Shown: positions 49,150 through 57,749 of the stretch, in pieces
How the letters are laid out: every line of letters starts with the position of its first letter
Position numbering within the stretch: the stretch's first letter is position 1
Assembly: GCF_013085465.1 (NCBI RefSeq)
Contig: NZ_CP049838.1
Location: forward strand, 2,356,001 to 2,420,000
Length of the DNA stretch: 64,000 nt
Source: Streptomyces asoensis
Lineage (GTDB): Bacteria > Actinomycetota > Actinomycetes > Streptomycetales > Streptomycetaceae
Reading direction: 5' to 3'
Notes under the pieces: model-generated
The model's database searches: none
What the model was told of the DNA's origin: nothing
The model's input: the letters and a program-made list of their open reading frames with translations, nothing else
Made by a program: the position numbers and the translations under genes

Positions 49150-49968
49150 TCACTCTCCGAATCCAACCGATTTCAGGGTGAGTTGGACAACCGGCTGCGT
49201 AGTGGGCTGTGGTGATCCCCCGTCGGGCTCGACGGTCACAGCGAGTGATGTCGCGACCTTGTCGAGGCCGGTGGCGACCAAGGGCGTGTCGCCGTCGAAG
49301 AGCCCGAGGGAGCGCGGTTGCGCGTCGGGGCGCATGAGCCACAGCTGATGCACCTGTCCGGTGGGCAGCTCGCCGTATCCGCTCAGGGTGACGATCGCCT
49401 GTCCCTCCGCGGCGGAGGCGACCACTCCGATACTGCGGCCCTGCGCGTCCTTCCCGGTGCTCGCCAGCGCGTCGGGAGCTGCGAGAACGTGGGCGATCTC
49501 ACGCGCCTGGGCGCGCTCGGCGTTCAGTTCGTCCTGGGCGCGGCCCGCCTGGACGGCGAAGAGCGAGGCGACGACGAGGGCCGCCGCGGCGGTGGCCGTG
49601 GCGAACGGCACGAAGAGCGGGCGGCGCGCGCGGGGCGCACGGGAGCGTCCGGGCGGCGGCTGCGTGCCCCAGACGTGCGGCGGCAGTTGGGGCGCGCGCT
49701 CCCTCGCCGGCGCGCGGGAGGACTCCTGCGGCGTTCTCTGCACGGCCGCCAGCACCCGGCTGCGCATGTGGGCCGGTGGCTGCGCGGCCTGGGACCAGGC
49801 GAGCCGGACGGCGTCCTCGGCCAGCGCCCGCACCTCGGCGGCGCAGCGGTCGCAGCCCGTCAGATGCTTCTCGAAGCGGAGGCGTTCGTCGGGTTCGAGG
49901 GCGTCGAGCGCGTAGGGGGCGGCCAGCGAGTGCAGGTCCTCGCGGCGGAACAGGCCGAGCACACTCAT
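49150..49968 (-). CDS. Anti-sigma factor with zinc (ZAS/RskA-type) domain
   Basis: 272 residues. The anti-sigma zinc motif HLTGCDRC is at residues 35-42 (HX3CX2C), preceded by the helix DALEPDERLRFEKH. A single transmembrane segment PLFVPFATATAAAALVVASLFAV follows near residue 120, then an extracytoplasmic RskA-like domain (GVVASAAEGQAIVTLSGYGELPTGQVHQLWLMRP). The layout is that of membrane-bound anti-sigma factors that hold an ECF sigma factor until proteolysed. Its start overlaps the sigma gene by 4 bases, the expected coupling. Confidence 0.92.
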   Translation of the reverse strand: MSVLGLFRREDLHSLAAPYALDALEPDERLRFEKHLTGCDRCAAEVRALAEDAVRLAWSQAAQPPAHMRSRVLAAVQRTPQESSRAPARERAPQLPPHVWGTQPPPGRSRAPRARRPLFVPFATATAAAALVVASLFAVQAGRAQDELNAERAQAREIAHVLAAPDALASTGKDAQGRSIGVVASAAEGQAIVTLSGYGELPTGQVHQLWLMRPDAQPRSLGLFDGDTPLVATGLDKVATSLAVTVEPDGGSPQPTTQPVVQLTLKSVGFGE

Positions 49969-50507
49969 GCGGCACCTCCCAGGCAGTCGCGCAGCCGCGT
50001 GAGTCCGTCACGCATCCGGGTCTTCACCGTGCCCAGCGGCAGCGACAGCCGGTCGGCCACTTCACGGTACGTGTAGCCGTCGTAGTAGGCGAGGGTGACG
50101 GACTGGCGCTGGAGCGCCGTCAGCCGGTCGAGGCAGCGGCGGACCAACTGGCGTTCCAGGCCCGCCTCGACCTCCTCGGCCACCTGGTCGAAGGCGGGGT
50201 CGTGATAGCGCGATGCCTCGCGCTGCTCACGGTCCACGGCCGCACGGGCGCTGCGCACCCGGTCGACGGCGCGGCGGTGCGCGAGGGTGAGGATCCAGGA
50301 GAGGGCGCTGCCCCGGCTCGGGTCGAACCGGCCGGCCGAGCGCCAGGCCTCCAGGAGCACCTCCTGGGAGACCTCCTCCGACTGCGCGGGATCCCTGACG
50401 ACCCGGCGCACGAGCCCGAACACCGGCCCGGACACCAGCGCGTAGAGCTGTTCGAATGCCTGCTGGTCGCCCCCAGCCACGAGCACCAGTAGCTCGTCCG
50501 CCTCCAT
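49965..50507 (-). CDS. ECF RNA polymerase sigma factor (SigK-like)
   Basis: 180 residues. Region 2: DQQAFEQLYALVSGPVFGLVRRVVRDPAQSEEVSQEVLLEAW; region 4: LTALQRQSVTLAYYDGYTYREVADRLSLPLGTVKTRMRDGLTRLRD with the HTH at residues ~140-165. Start ATG 50507 with GAGGGGGA; the longer frame from 50681 has no support. Paired and coupled with the anti-sigma factor, resembling the actinobacterial SigK/RskA pair. Divergent from the DUF4331 gene over a 210-base AT-rich spacer, so the DUF4331-TPR-NicO genes are prime target candidates. Confidence 0.93.
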   Translation of the reverse strand: MEADELLVLVAGGDQQAFEQLYALVSGPVFGLVRRVVRDPAQSEEVSQEVLLEAWRSAGRFDPSRGSALSWILTLAHRRAVDRVRSARAAVDREQREASRYHDPAFDQVAEEVEAGLERQLVRRCLDRLTALQRQSVTLAYYDGYTYREVADRLSLPLGTVKTRMRDGLTRLRDCLGGAA

Positions 50508-50717
50508 GCGGTCCCCCTCTCTGCGGCCGCCACACCCGGACCGCCCCGTCACACCAGGCATTCGCAACGAACACACCTCCGGATGGGGGGTACGTATCGA
50601 AGGGCCGAAAACGCGGGTGAGCAGGAAAGAAAAAGTTTTTGGGTTTCGACCAATCCGAACCCACCCCCCGCTCCGTATCACTGTCCGTCAGGCAACTTGG
50701 CACAGAGGACGGACGGC
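50508..50717. promoter_or_regulatory. AT-rich divergent promoter region between sigma and DUF4331 genes
   Basis: The 210-base spacer has a run GAAAGAAAAAGTTTTT near 50626-50640, unusual here, next to an imperfect 22-base dyad GGGTTTCG...CGAACCC (50641-50662). The pair CGAAC ... CGTATC occurs twice on the plus strand: 50568-50598 (20-base gap) and 50656-50679 (13-base gap). They look like parts of ECF promoters but spacing differs, so I do not call a -35/-10. Confidence 0.4.
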
Positions 50718-52226
50718 ATGACAGCTTTCTCCAGGAGCGGCAACGGACGCAGGAGCGTCGCGACCCTCGTCTGCGGTGCGTTGGCCGCCGGGGGGCTCGC
50801 AGCCGCCGGCGTGGCCACGCTGGTGCCGGGGGCGGCCTACGCCTCCAGCCACCGCGAGGCCCCCCTCATCTCGGGCACCCCGCAGTACGACAACACCGAC
50901 GTGTACGCCTTCGTCAGCCCGGACCACCCGGACACGACGACGATCGTCGCGAACTGGATCCCCTTCGAGGAGCCGGCCGGCGGTCCCAACTTCTTCCCGT
51001 TCGCCGAGGACGCCCAGTACGACCTGCACATCGACAACAACGGTGACGCGAAGGAGGATCTGACCTTCCGCTACACCTTCAAGACGCATGTGAAGAACAA
51101 GAAGACGTTCCTCTACAACACGGGCGTTGTCGAGAGCCTGGACGACGCCGACCTGAACATCACGCAGACGTACGACCTCGAACTGATCAAGTCGAAGAAG
51201 GGGAAGGTCGAGCACGAGACGAAGATCGCGGACGACGTGCCGGTGGCGCCGTCGAACGTGGGCAAGGCCTCGATGCCGCACTACTCGAAGCTGCGCGACC
51301 AGGCGATCTACAAGCTCTCCAGCGGCGCCAAGACCTTCGCGGGCCAGGCCGACGACCCGTTCTTCCTCGACCTGCGCGTCTTCGACCTGCTGTACGGCGG
51401 TGACCTCTCCGAGGTCGGCAACGACACGCTCAAGGGCTACAACGTCAACTCGATCGCGCTTCAGGTCCCGAACGACTTGATCGCCGAGTCGGAGCACCAG
51501 CCGATCGTCGGCATCTGGTCGACGACCCAGCGCGAGAACGCCCAGGGCCACTACTCGCAGGTCTCGCGGCTCGGCATGCCGCTGGTCAACGAGGTCGTCA
51601 ACCCGATAAAGGACAAGGACAAGTTCAACGCGTCCGAGCCGAAGGACGACGGCCAGTTCCTGAAGAACGTCACCAACCCCGAGCTGCCGAAGCTCATCGA
51701 GGCGATCTACAAGATCAAGGCGCCGGCCGAGCCGCGCAACGACCTCGTCGACGTGTTCCTGAAGGGCGTCAAGGGCCTCAACCAGCCGCCGTACGTGACG
51801 CCGTCGGAAGAACTGCGCCTCAACACCTCGATCAAGCCGACCGCCAGCCCCAAGCGGCTCGGTGTCCTCGACGGCGACAACGCGGGCTTCCCGAACGGCC
51901 GTCGCCTCACCGACGACGTGATCGACGCCTCGCTCCAGGTCGTCGAGGGTGAGCTGGTCGGTTCCAAGAACGACCTCGGCGACGCGGTCGACAAGAACGA
52001 CAAGTCCTTCGAGAAGTACTTCCCGTACGTGGCCCTGCCCACCGAGGGCTCGCGCGGCGCGACCGCCAAGAGCGGCGCCGACGTCCGCAGCCAGCTCGGT
52101 GACGCCCTCACGGGCTCCGACACCAACACCACGCTGATCGCGTCCTCCGCGGGCGCCGGCGCGGCGGGCATCCTCCTCATCGGCGGCGGGCTGATGTGGT
52201 GGCGCGGGCGGCGGCGGGCCTACTAG
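50718..52226 (+). CDS. Secreted, membrane-anchored DUF4331 protein
   Basis: 502 residues. A signal peptide (RRSVATLVCGALAAGGLAAAGVATL) leads to the DUF4331 hallmark SSHREAPLISGTPQYDNTDVYAFVS. Domain body: DLHIDNNGDAKEDLTFRYTF, FAGQADDPFFLDLRVFDLLYGG, IVGIWSTTQRENAQGHY and NGRRLTDDVIDASLQVVEG. The C terminus has a glycine-rich hydrophobic segment GAGAAGILLIGGGLMWWRG, so the protein is anchored outside. DUF4331 function is unknown; several bind or sit near metal or oxidative-stress genes. ATG 50718. First of a rightward set with TPR and NicO genes. Confidence 0.9.
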   Translation: MTAFSRSGNGRRSVATLVCGALAAGGLAAAGVATLVPGAAYASSHREAPLISGTPQYDNTDVYAFVSPDHPDTTTIVANWIPFEEPAGGPNFFPFAEDAQYDLHIDNNGDAKEDLTFRYTFKTHVKNKKTFLYNTGVVESLDDADLNITQTYDLELIKSKKGKVEHETKIADDVPVAPSNVGKASMPHYSKLRDQAIYKLSSGAKTFAGQADDPFFLDLRVFDLLYGGDLSEVGNDTLKGYNVNSIALQVPNDLIAESEHQPIVGIWSTTQRENAQGHYSQVSRLGMPLVNEVVNPIKDKDKFNASEPKDDGQFLKNVTNPELPKLIEAIYKIKAPAEPRNDLVDVFLKGVKGLNQPPYVTPSEELRLNTSIKPTASPKRLGVLDGDNAGFPNGRRLTDDVIDASLQVVEGELVGSKNDLGDAVDKNDKSFEKYFPYVALPTEGSRGATAKSGADVRSQLGDALTGSDTNTTLIASSAGAGAAGILLIGGGLMWWRGRRRAY

Positions 52227-52400
52227 GCCCTCCTCCTGAGCGGGGCCCACTGGGCCCTCCTCCTGAGCGGGCCGGGGAGAATCCTGCGCTCCCCGGCCCG
52301 CCCCACAGACTGGCGCGGCCCGCGTACCAATCCCCCACGGCGCGGGCCGCGCCACCCCACGCGAGCAGGCTGAACGACCCCAGGCGACCTAGGAGAGGGC

Positions 52401-54332
52401 ATGTCCCCGCGGACGAACGACGGCGAACCGGAGCCCACCCGACCGGCCTCCGCCCGACCGGTACCGGACTCCGGAGCACCGGCCTCCGGCGGACCGCTCG
52501 CGAACCCCGGCCGGCCGGCGCCGAACCCCGGCCCGGGCCAGGCCTCCGAGGAAGCCTCCTCAGCCACGAAGACCGCGGCCGAGGCGAAGCCCGGGAACCC
52601 GGCGGAAGCCGACACCCGGGCCGACGCCCGTGCCGACTCCGACACCGTCGCTCATGCCGGGACCGACGCCGAGGCGGAAGCCGGAGCCGGTACTGACACC
52701 GAGACCGGTGCCGAGGCCCAGGCCGGTACCGACACGGAGACCGGTGCCGACGTCGAAGCCCGTGCCGAGACCGGGGCCGAGGCAGGGGCCGAGGCCCCGG
52801 AGCCCGACGGCGATGTGGGCGCCGATGCCGAGGTCGGCCACGACGCCCGGGACCGCGGCGCCGATGCCCACAGCGCCGGTGACCGCGGCGCCGATGCTCA
52901 TGGCGCCGGTGACCGCGCCGCCGGCACCGGTGACGACGGCGGACTCGCCGTCGGTGGTGATGAGCGGGTCGCCGCGGTGCGGCGGGCCGGGGCCGCCGGG
53001 CGTCGTTGGCGGGCCGCTCAGCTCAGCGCCTGTGCCGCCATGCTGGCCGTGGCGCTCACCGCCGGGGCGATCGCGCTCGGGGCGGTGCGGGACGGGCAGA
53101 ACGTGCCCGTGTCGACCGCCGCGGCGGTCTCCCCCGGACTGCTGGCCAGTGGCGACCTCGACTCGAGCATCACCGCGCTCCAGGCCCATCTCCGGGCGCA
53201 GCCCAGGGACTTCGGCGGCTGGGCCACCCTCGGGCTCGCCTACGTCGAGCAGGCCCGCACCAAGGGCGACCCCTCCCGCTACCCGCAGGCCGAGCAGGCC
53301 CTGAAGCGCTCCCTCTCGCTGCGCTCCGACAACGACCAGGCGCTCGCCGGCCGGGCCGCCCTCGCGGCCGCCCGGCACGACTTCGCGAACGCCCTGGACC
53401 TGGCCGATCAGGCGCTGAAGCAGAACCCCTACAACGAGCGCGCCCTGTGCTCCCGTATCGACGCCCTCGTCGAACTCGGCCGCTACGACGACGCCGAGGA
53501 GGCCGCGAAGACGGCCGACGAACGGCGTCCGGGCGTACCGGTGTTCACCCGCTACGCGTACGTGCACGAACTGCGCGGCGACGTCACCACCGCCCGCCAG
53601 GTCCTGGAGCGGGCACTCGCCGCGTCGACCTCACCCGGCGACATCGCCTACGTCGCCGCCCAGCTCGGTCAACTCGCCTGGAACCAGGGCGACTACGCCA
53701 CCGCGCTCACCCACTACGCCCGCGCCCTCGCCGCCGACGAGAACTACCTCCCCGCGCTGGAGGGCCGTGCCCGCGCCCAGGCGGCGAGCGGACAACAGGC
53801 GGAGGCGATCAAGGGGTTGGAGTTGATCGTCGCCCGCTATCCGCTCCCCGGACCGCTGGTGGAGCTCGGCGAGCTGTACGAGGCCCGGGGCGGCGAGGGC
53901 GACGCGGCGAAGGCCGAGAACCAGTACCTGCTCGTCGACGCGTGGACGGCCATCGCCCGCGCCAACGGCGTCAACGCCGACCTCGACACCGCGCTCGCCG
54001 CGGCCGACCACGGCGACCGGGCGACGGCCCTGCGCGCGGCCCGCGACGACTGGTCCCGCCGGCACACCGTGCACACGGCGGACGCCCTCGCCTGGGCCCT
54101 GCACGTCAACGGCAAGGACGCCGAGGCCCTCCCCTACGCCCGGCAGGCCACGGCCACCGGCTACCACAACGCGTCCTTCCTCTACCACCGCGGGGTGATC
54201 GAGAAGGCCACAGGACACCCCGCCGACGCCCGTACCCACCTCGCCGCCGCCCTGAAGCTGAACCCCGGCTTCTCCCCGCTGGGCGCCCGCGAAGCCCGTA
54301 CGGCACTCAAGACGCTGGAGGCGAGCAAGTGA
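52401..54332 (+). CDS. TPR protein with long repetitive acidic N-terminal extension
   Basis: 643 residues. The first ~190 are low-complexity (Ala, Asp, Glu, Gly, Thr, Pro), including TDTETGAEAQA-like and DRGADAHSAG/DRGADAHGAG repeats that come from tandem DNA repeats. A hydrophobic segment AAQLSACAAMLAVALTAGAIALGAV (about 205-235) is the membrane anchor. From about 250 onward are tetratricopeptide repeats (FGGWATLGLAYVEQAR, ALAGRAALAAARHDFANALDLADQAL, QLGQLAWNQGDYATALTHYARAL), outside the cell if the anchor is N-in. Likely a scaffold partner of the NicO transporter. Its end overlaps the next gene by 4 bases. Confidence 0.88.
   Translation: MSPRTNDGEPEPTRPASARPVPDSGAPASGGPLANPGRPAPNPGPGQASEEASSATKTAAEAKPGNPAEADTRADARADSDTVAHAGTDAEAEAGAGTDTETGAEAQAGTDTETGADVEARAETGAEAGAEAPEPDGDVGADAEVGHDARDRGADAHSAGDRGADAHGAGDRAAGTGDDGGLAVGGDERVAAVRRAGAAGRRWRAAQLSACAAMLAVALTAGAIALGAVRDGQNVPVSTAAAVSPGLLASGDLDSSITALQAHLRAQPRDFGGWATLGLAYVEQARTKGDPSRYPQAEQALKRSLSLRSDNDQALAGRAALAAARHDFANALDLADQALKQNPYNERALCSRIDALVELGRYDDAEEAAKTADERRPGVPVFTRYAYVHELRGDVTTARQVLERALAASTSPGDIAYVAAQLGQLAWNQGDYATALTHYARALAADENYLPALEGRARAQAASGQQAEAIKGLELIVARYPLPGPLVELGELYEARGGEGDAAKAENQYLLVDAWTAIARANGVNADLDTALAAADHGDRATALRAARDDWSRRHTVHTADALAWALHVNGKDAEALPYARQATATGYHNASFLYHRGVIEKATGHPADARTHLAAALKLNPGFSPLGAREARTALKTLEASK
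52692..52940. repeat. Tandem repeats inside the TPR gene (30-base and shorter units)
   Basis: Two near-identical 30-base units starting GACCGCGGCGCCGATGC at 52851-52880 and 52881-52910, and a degenerate third to 52940, encode DRGADAHSAG, DRGADAHGAG and DRAAGTGDDG. Before them, 52692-52790 holds imperfect units around GACACCGAGACCGGTGCCGA encoding TDTETGA. Likely variable in copy number between strains. Confidence 0.8.
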
Positions 54333-56023
54333 TTTCCCGTCGACTGCTGGCCTCCTGCGCGGCCGTGTTCACGGCCGGCTGCGCGCTCGCGCTGGTCCCT
54401 TCCGCCAACGCGAGCGCGCACCCCCTCGGCAACTTCACCGTCAACCGCTACGACGGTCTCGTCGCCGCCCCCGGACAGCTCCGCGTCGACCACGTCGAGG
54501 ACCTCGCCGAGATCCCGGCGACCCAGGCGAAGCCGGACATCGAACGGCTCGGGATGACCGAGTGGGCCCGGCAGCGCTGCGCGACGGCCGCGACCGGCAG
54601 CAGCCTGACCGTGGACGGCCGGGCAGTCACCCTCACGGCGGGCGCCGGCAAGGCGGTCGTACGGCCCGGTCAGGCGGGGCTCGACACCCTGCGCGTGGAG
54701 TGCCGGCTGACGGCTCCGCTGCCCGCGGTGTCCGGCGAGGACACCGTCTCCCTCACCTTCCACAGCGAGGGCGCCTCCTCCGGGCCCGGCTGGCGCGAGA
54801 TCACCGCGCGCGGCGACCGGATGACGCTCGCCGACTCAGACGTACCGAAGAAGTCGGTCTCGTCGGAACTCACCAGCTATCCCAAGGAGTTGCTCTCCTC
54901 GCCCGCCGACACCTCGACCGCGGCCGTGCGGGTGCGGCCCGGTGGCGCGGCCCTCGTCGAGGAGGACCGGGACGCGCCGGCCGCGTCCGTGCTGCCGCGG
55001 GGCGCCGACCGCTGGACGCGGGCCCTGGACAACCTGGTCGCCCGGCAGGACCTCACCGTCGGCTTCGCCGCGCTGGCCCTGGTGATCGCCGTCGGCCTCG
55101 GCGCGATGCACGCGGTCGCCCCGGGCCACGGCAAGACCATCATGGCCGCGACGGCTGCCGCGCGGGGCGGCAGGGCCCGGATGAAGGACGTCCTTCCGCT
55201 GGCCGCCTCCGTCACCGTCACGCACACCCTGGGCGTCGTCGCCCTCGGCCTCCTCGTCACCGCCGGTTCGGCCGCGGCGCCTTCGGTGATCGCCTGGCTG
55301 GGCCTGGCGAGCGGCGCACTGGTCCTCTTCGCGGGCGCGACCCTCGCACGACGGGCCTGGCGCGGCCGGGGCCCCGGCAACCCCCACGGACACACCCACC
55401 CGCACCCGCACCCGCACGGCGACCGGCCGCACACCCACGAGCCGGCGAAAACCCCCGACCGTCAACTCGCCCTCGTCGGCGCCCCCACCCCGCACATCCA
55501 TGCCCATCACGACCCCGGGCATGACCACGGTGACGACCACGGGCACAGTCACGACCAAGGCCACGACCGCGACGGCGACGGCGACCGCCACCACGAGCAC
55601 GATCACGATCACCGTCACGAGCACGGCCACACCCACACGCACACCCACGGCGGCCACACCCACACCCACGCCGTCGCCCCCACGCTCCGCGGCACGCTCC
55701 TCCTCGGCTTCGCCGGGGGCATGGTCCCCAGTCCGTCCGCCGTGGTCGTGCTGGTCGGCGCGGCGGCGCTCGGGCACGCCTGGTTCGGGCTGCTGCTCGT
55801 CGTCACGTACGGCGTCGGGCTCGCGCTGACCCTGACCGCCGCAGGGTTCGCCGTCGTCAGGCTGGGCGCGGGCGCGACCCGCCTGCTGGACCGGCAGCCG
55901 CGCTGGACGACCCACCCGGTCGTGACGCTGGCCCGCCGCAACCTGCCCCTGTGGTCCGCGTTCCTCGTCGTCGCCCTCGGCGCCGGACTGGTACTCAAGG
56001 GGGCCGCATCCGTACTCGGCTGA
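54329..56023 (+). CDS. NicO-type nickel/cobalt transporter with long histidine-rich loop
   Basis: 564 residues from GTG 54329, which overlaps the TPR stop by 4 bases. It has a signal-like N terminus and an exported ~220-residue domain starting SAHPLGNFTVNRYDGL (the opening seen before NicO cores in actinobacterial proteins), then the NicO core with HAVAPGHGKTIMAA (HX4PGHGKT) near residue 265 and a second SPSAVVVLVGAAALGHAWFG. Between about residues 350 and 450 lies a loop with dozens of His (HGHTHPHPHPHG, HEHDHDHRHEHG, HTHTHTHGGHTHTH). That is a metal-collecting loop, so nickel, cobalt or zinc transport is likely. Confidence 0.9.
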   Translation: MISRRLLASCAAVFTAGCALALVPSANASAHPLGNFTVNRYDGLVAAPGQLRVDHVEDLAEIPATQAKPDIERLGMTEWARQRCATAATGSSLTVDGRAVTLTAGAGKAVVRPGQAGLDTLRVECRLTAPLPAVSGEDTVSLTFHSEGASSGPGWREITARGDRMTLADSDVPKKSVSSELTSYPKELLSSPADTSTAAVRVRPGGAALVEEDRDAPAASVLPRGADRWTRALDNLVARQDLTVGFAALALVIAVGLGAMHAVAPGHGKTIMAATAAARGGRARMKDVLPLAASVTVTHTLGVVALGLLVTAGSAAAPSVIAWLGLASGALVLFAGATLARRAWRGRGPGNPHGHTHPHPHPHGDRPHTHEPAKTPDRQLALVGAPTPHIHAHHDPGHDHGDDHGHSHDQGHDRDGDGDRHHEHDHDHRHEHGHTHTHTHGGHTHTHAVAPTLRGTLLLGFAGGMVPSPSAVVVLVGAAALGHAWFGLLLVVTYGVGLALTLTAAGFAVVRLGAGATRLLDRQPRWTTHPVVTLARRNLPLWSAFLVVALGAGLVLKGAASVLG

Positions 56024-56083
56024 GCTACGTTTGTGGGGTTGCGGAGGTTTTCGCCCGGATACGAAGAGCGAAATGGGGGCGCG

Positions 56084-57709
56084 GTGTCCGAAGAACCGGG
56101 CAGTGAACGTCTGATCGCGGGTCGCTACCGCCTGCTGACCCCGCTGGGCGAGGGCGGCATGGGCACGGTGTGGCGGGCCCGTGACGAGGTGCTGCACCGC
56201 GAGGTCGCCGTCAAGGAGGTACGTGCCCCGCACGGCCTGGCGGCCTCGGACGTCGAGCGGATGTACGCACGGCTGGAGCGCGAGGCCTGGGCCGCGGCCC
56301 GGGTCGCGAACCGGAACGTCGTCACGGTGTACGACGTGGCCACCCAGGACGGGCGGCCATGGATCGTCATGGAGATCGTGCGCGGGATCTCCCTCGCCGA
56401 GCTGCTGGACGCCGAGGGGCCGCTCGAACCGGCACGGGCCGCGCACATCGGCGCCGAGGTGCTGTCCGCGCTGCGGGCCGCGCACGAGGCCGGAGTGCTG
56501 CACCGGGACGTGAAGCCGGCGAACGTGCTGATGTCGAACGACGGCCGGGTGGTGCTCACCGACTTCGGTATCGCGACCGTCGAGGGCACCTCCGCGCTGA
56601 CCATGACCGGCGAGGTCATCGGCTCCCCCGAGTTCCTCGCGCCGGAGCGGGCGCTGGGGCGCACGCCCGGGCCCGAGTCCGACCTGTGGTCGCTGGGCGT
56701 GCTGCTGTACGCGGCGGTCGAGGGCAACTCCCCCTTCCGCCACGACACTCCGCTGAGCACCCTGCGCGCCATCGTCGACGAGGAGCTGCCGCCGCCGCAC
56801 CGGGCCGGGCCGCTCGCGCCCGTGATCGAGGGCCTGCTGCGCAAGGACCCGGCCGAGCGGACTCCGGCCGACCGGGCGGAGCAGGACCTGCGGCTCGTCG
56901 CCGCGGGCGGTGCCCCGCACGGCGGCACGGTCCGTTCGACGCCACCGGCGCCGTTCGCGGCGTATCCGCCGACGGTCTCGACCCCGGCCGAGCCGCTCCG
57001 CCAGGAGCCGACGGCCCCGACCCCGCCCCAGTCCTGGTCGGCCGCCCCGGCGACGACGGGCCGCTCGGCGAAGCCGGACCGGAGCCGGCGCGCCGGTGTG
57101 GCCCTTGTCGCCGGTGTGGTGGTGCTGGCGCTGGCCGTCGCCGGGCTGACGTACGGGCTGCTGAACCGTGACGACGGCGACGGCGACACCGGTGGCGGGG
57201 TCACCAACAGCACGACGGACATTCTGAGTTCGCCTCCGACGCAGCCGGAGACGAGCGCGGAGAGCAGCGATTCGCCGAGCCCGAGCCCGAGTCCGAGTGA
57301 GAGCGAGAGCTCCGAGGCCCCGGCGCAGACCGTCTCGGTCACCGTCGCCGGCGCGCACACGGACTACTCCGGCAGCTGTCCGCCGCCGGACGCCGACGCG
57401 CCCGCCTTCACCGCGACGATCACGGTGGGGCAGCTCCCCGCGACGGTGTCCTACCGCTGGGTGTCGAAGGACGGTGAGCTCTCCGGGCAGACCTGGAAGA
57501 CGCTCGACTTCTCCTCCGGCGGCGGGAAGTCCAAGCAGGACAAGGTGATCCTGTCGACGTACGCCGAGAGCGGGACGTACGAGAACTCGATCGCCGTCGA
57601 GGTACGGGATCCGGTGCAGAAGACGTCCAACTCGGTACCGTTCTCGGTCACCTGCGAGACGGAGACCCCGACGGACGGGGCCTCCCCCTCACCTTCTGCC
57701 TCGGAGTGA
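56084..57709 (+). CDS. Membrane-bound Ser/Thr protein kinase (PknB-type)
   Basis: 541 residues from GTG 56084 (GGGGGC upstream). The kinase domain is complete: P-loop LGEGGMGTVWRA, Lys in VAVKEVRAP (about residue 44), catalytic HRDVKPANVLMS, DFG in VVLTDFGIATVEG, and GSPEFLAPERALG. A Pro/Ala linker and one transmembrane segment (AGVALVAGVVVLALAVAGLTYGLL, about 336-360) lead to a Ser/Pro-rich extracellular linker (SPSPSPSPSESESSE) and a beta-rich sensor domain (VTVAGAHTDYSGSCPPPD). It starts 60 bases after the NicO gene and could sense envelope conditions. Confidence 0.93.
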   Translation: MSEEPGSERLIAGRYRLLTPLGEGGMGTVWRARDEVLHREVAVKEVRAPHGLAASDVERMYARLEREAWAAARVANRNVVTVYDVATQDGRPWIVMEIVRGISLAELLDAEGPLEPARAAHIGAEVLSALRAAHEAGVLHRDVKPANVLMSNDGRVVLTDFGIATVEGTSALTMTGEVIGSPEFLAPERALGRTPGPESDLWSLGVLLYAAVEGNSPFRHDTPLSTLRAIVDEELPPPHRAGPLAPVIEGLLRKDPAERTPADRAEQDLRLVAAGGAPHGGTVRSTPPAPFAAYPPTVSTPAEPLRQEPTAPTPPQSWSAAPATTGRSAKPDRSRRAGVALVAGVVVLALAVAGLTYGLLNRDDGDGDTGGGVTNSTTDILSSPPTQPETSAESSDSPSPSPSPSESESSEAPAQTVSVTVAGAHTDYSGSCPPPDADAPAFTATITVGQLPATVSYRWVSKDGELSGQTWKTLDFSSGGGKSKQDKVILSTYAESGTYENSIAVEVRDPVQKTSNSVPFSVTCETETPTDGASPSPSASE

Positions 57710-57749
57710 CGAAGCGGATGGAGCTGACGGAGCCGATGAAGCTGACGGA

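Noticed and set aside
52600..52945. CRISPR-like array
   Set aside because: Units are 30 bases with no spacers and keep the reading frame; it is a coding tandem repeat.
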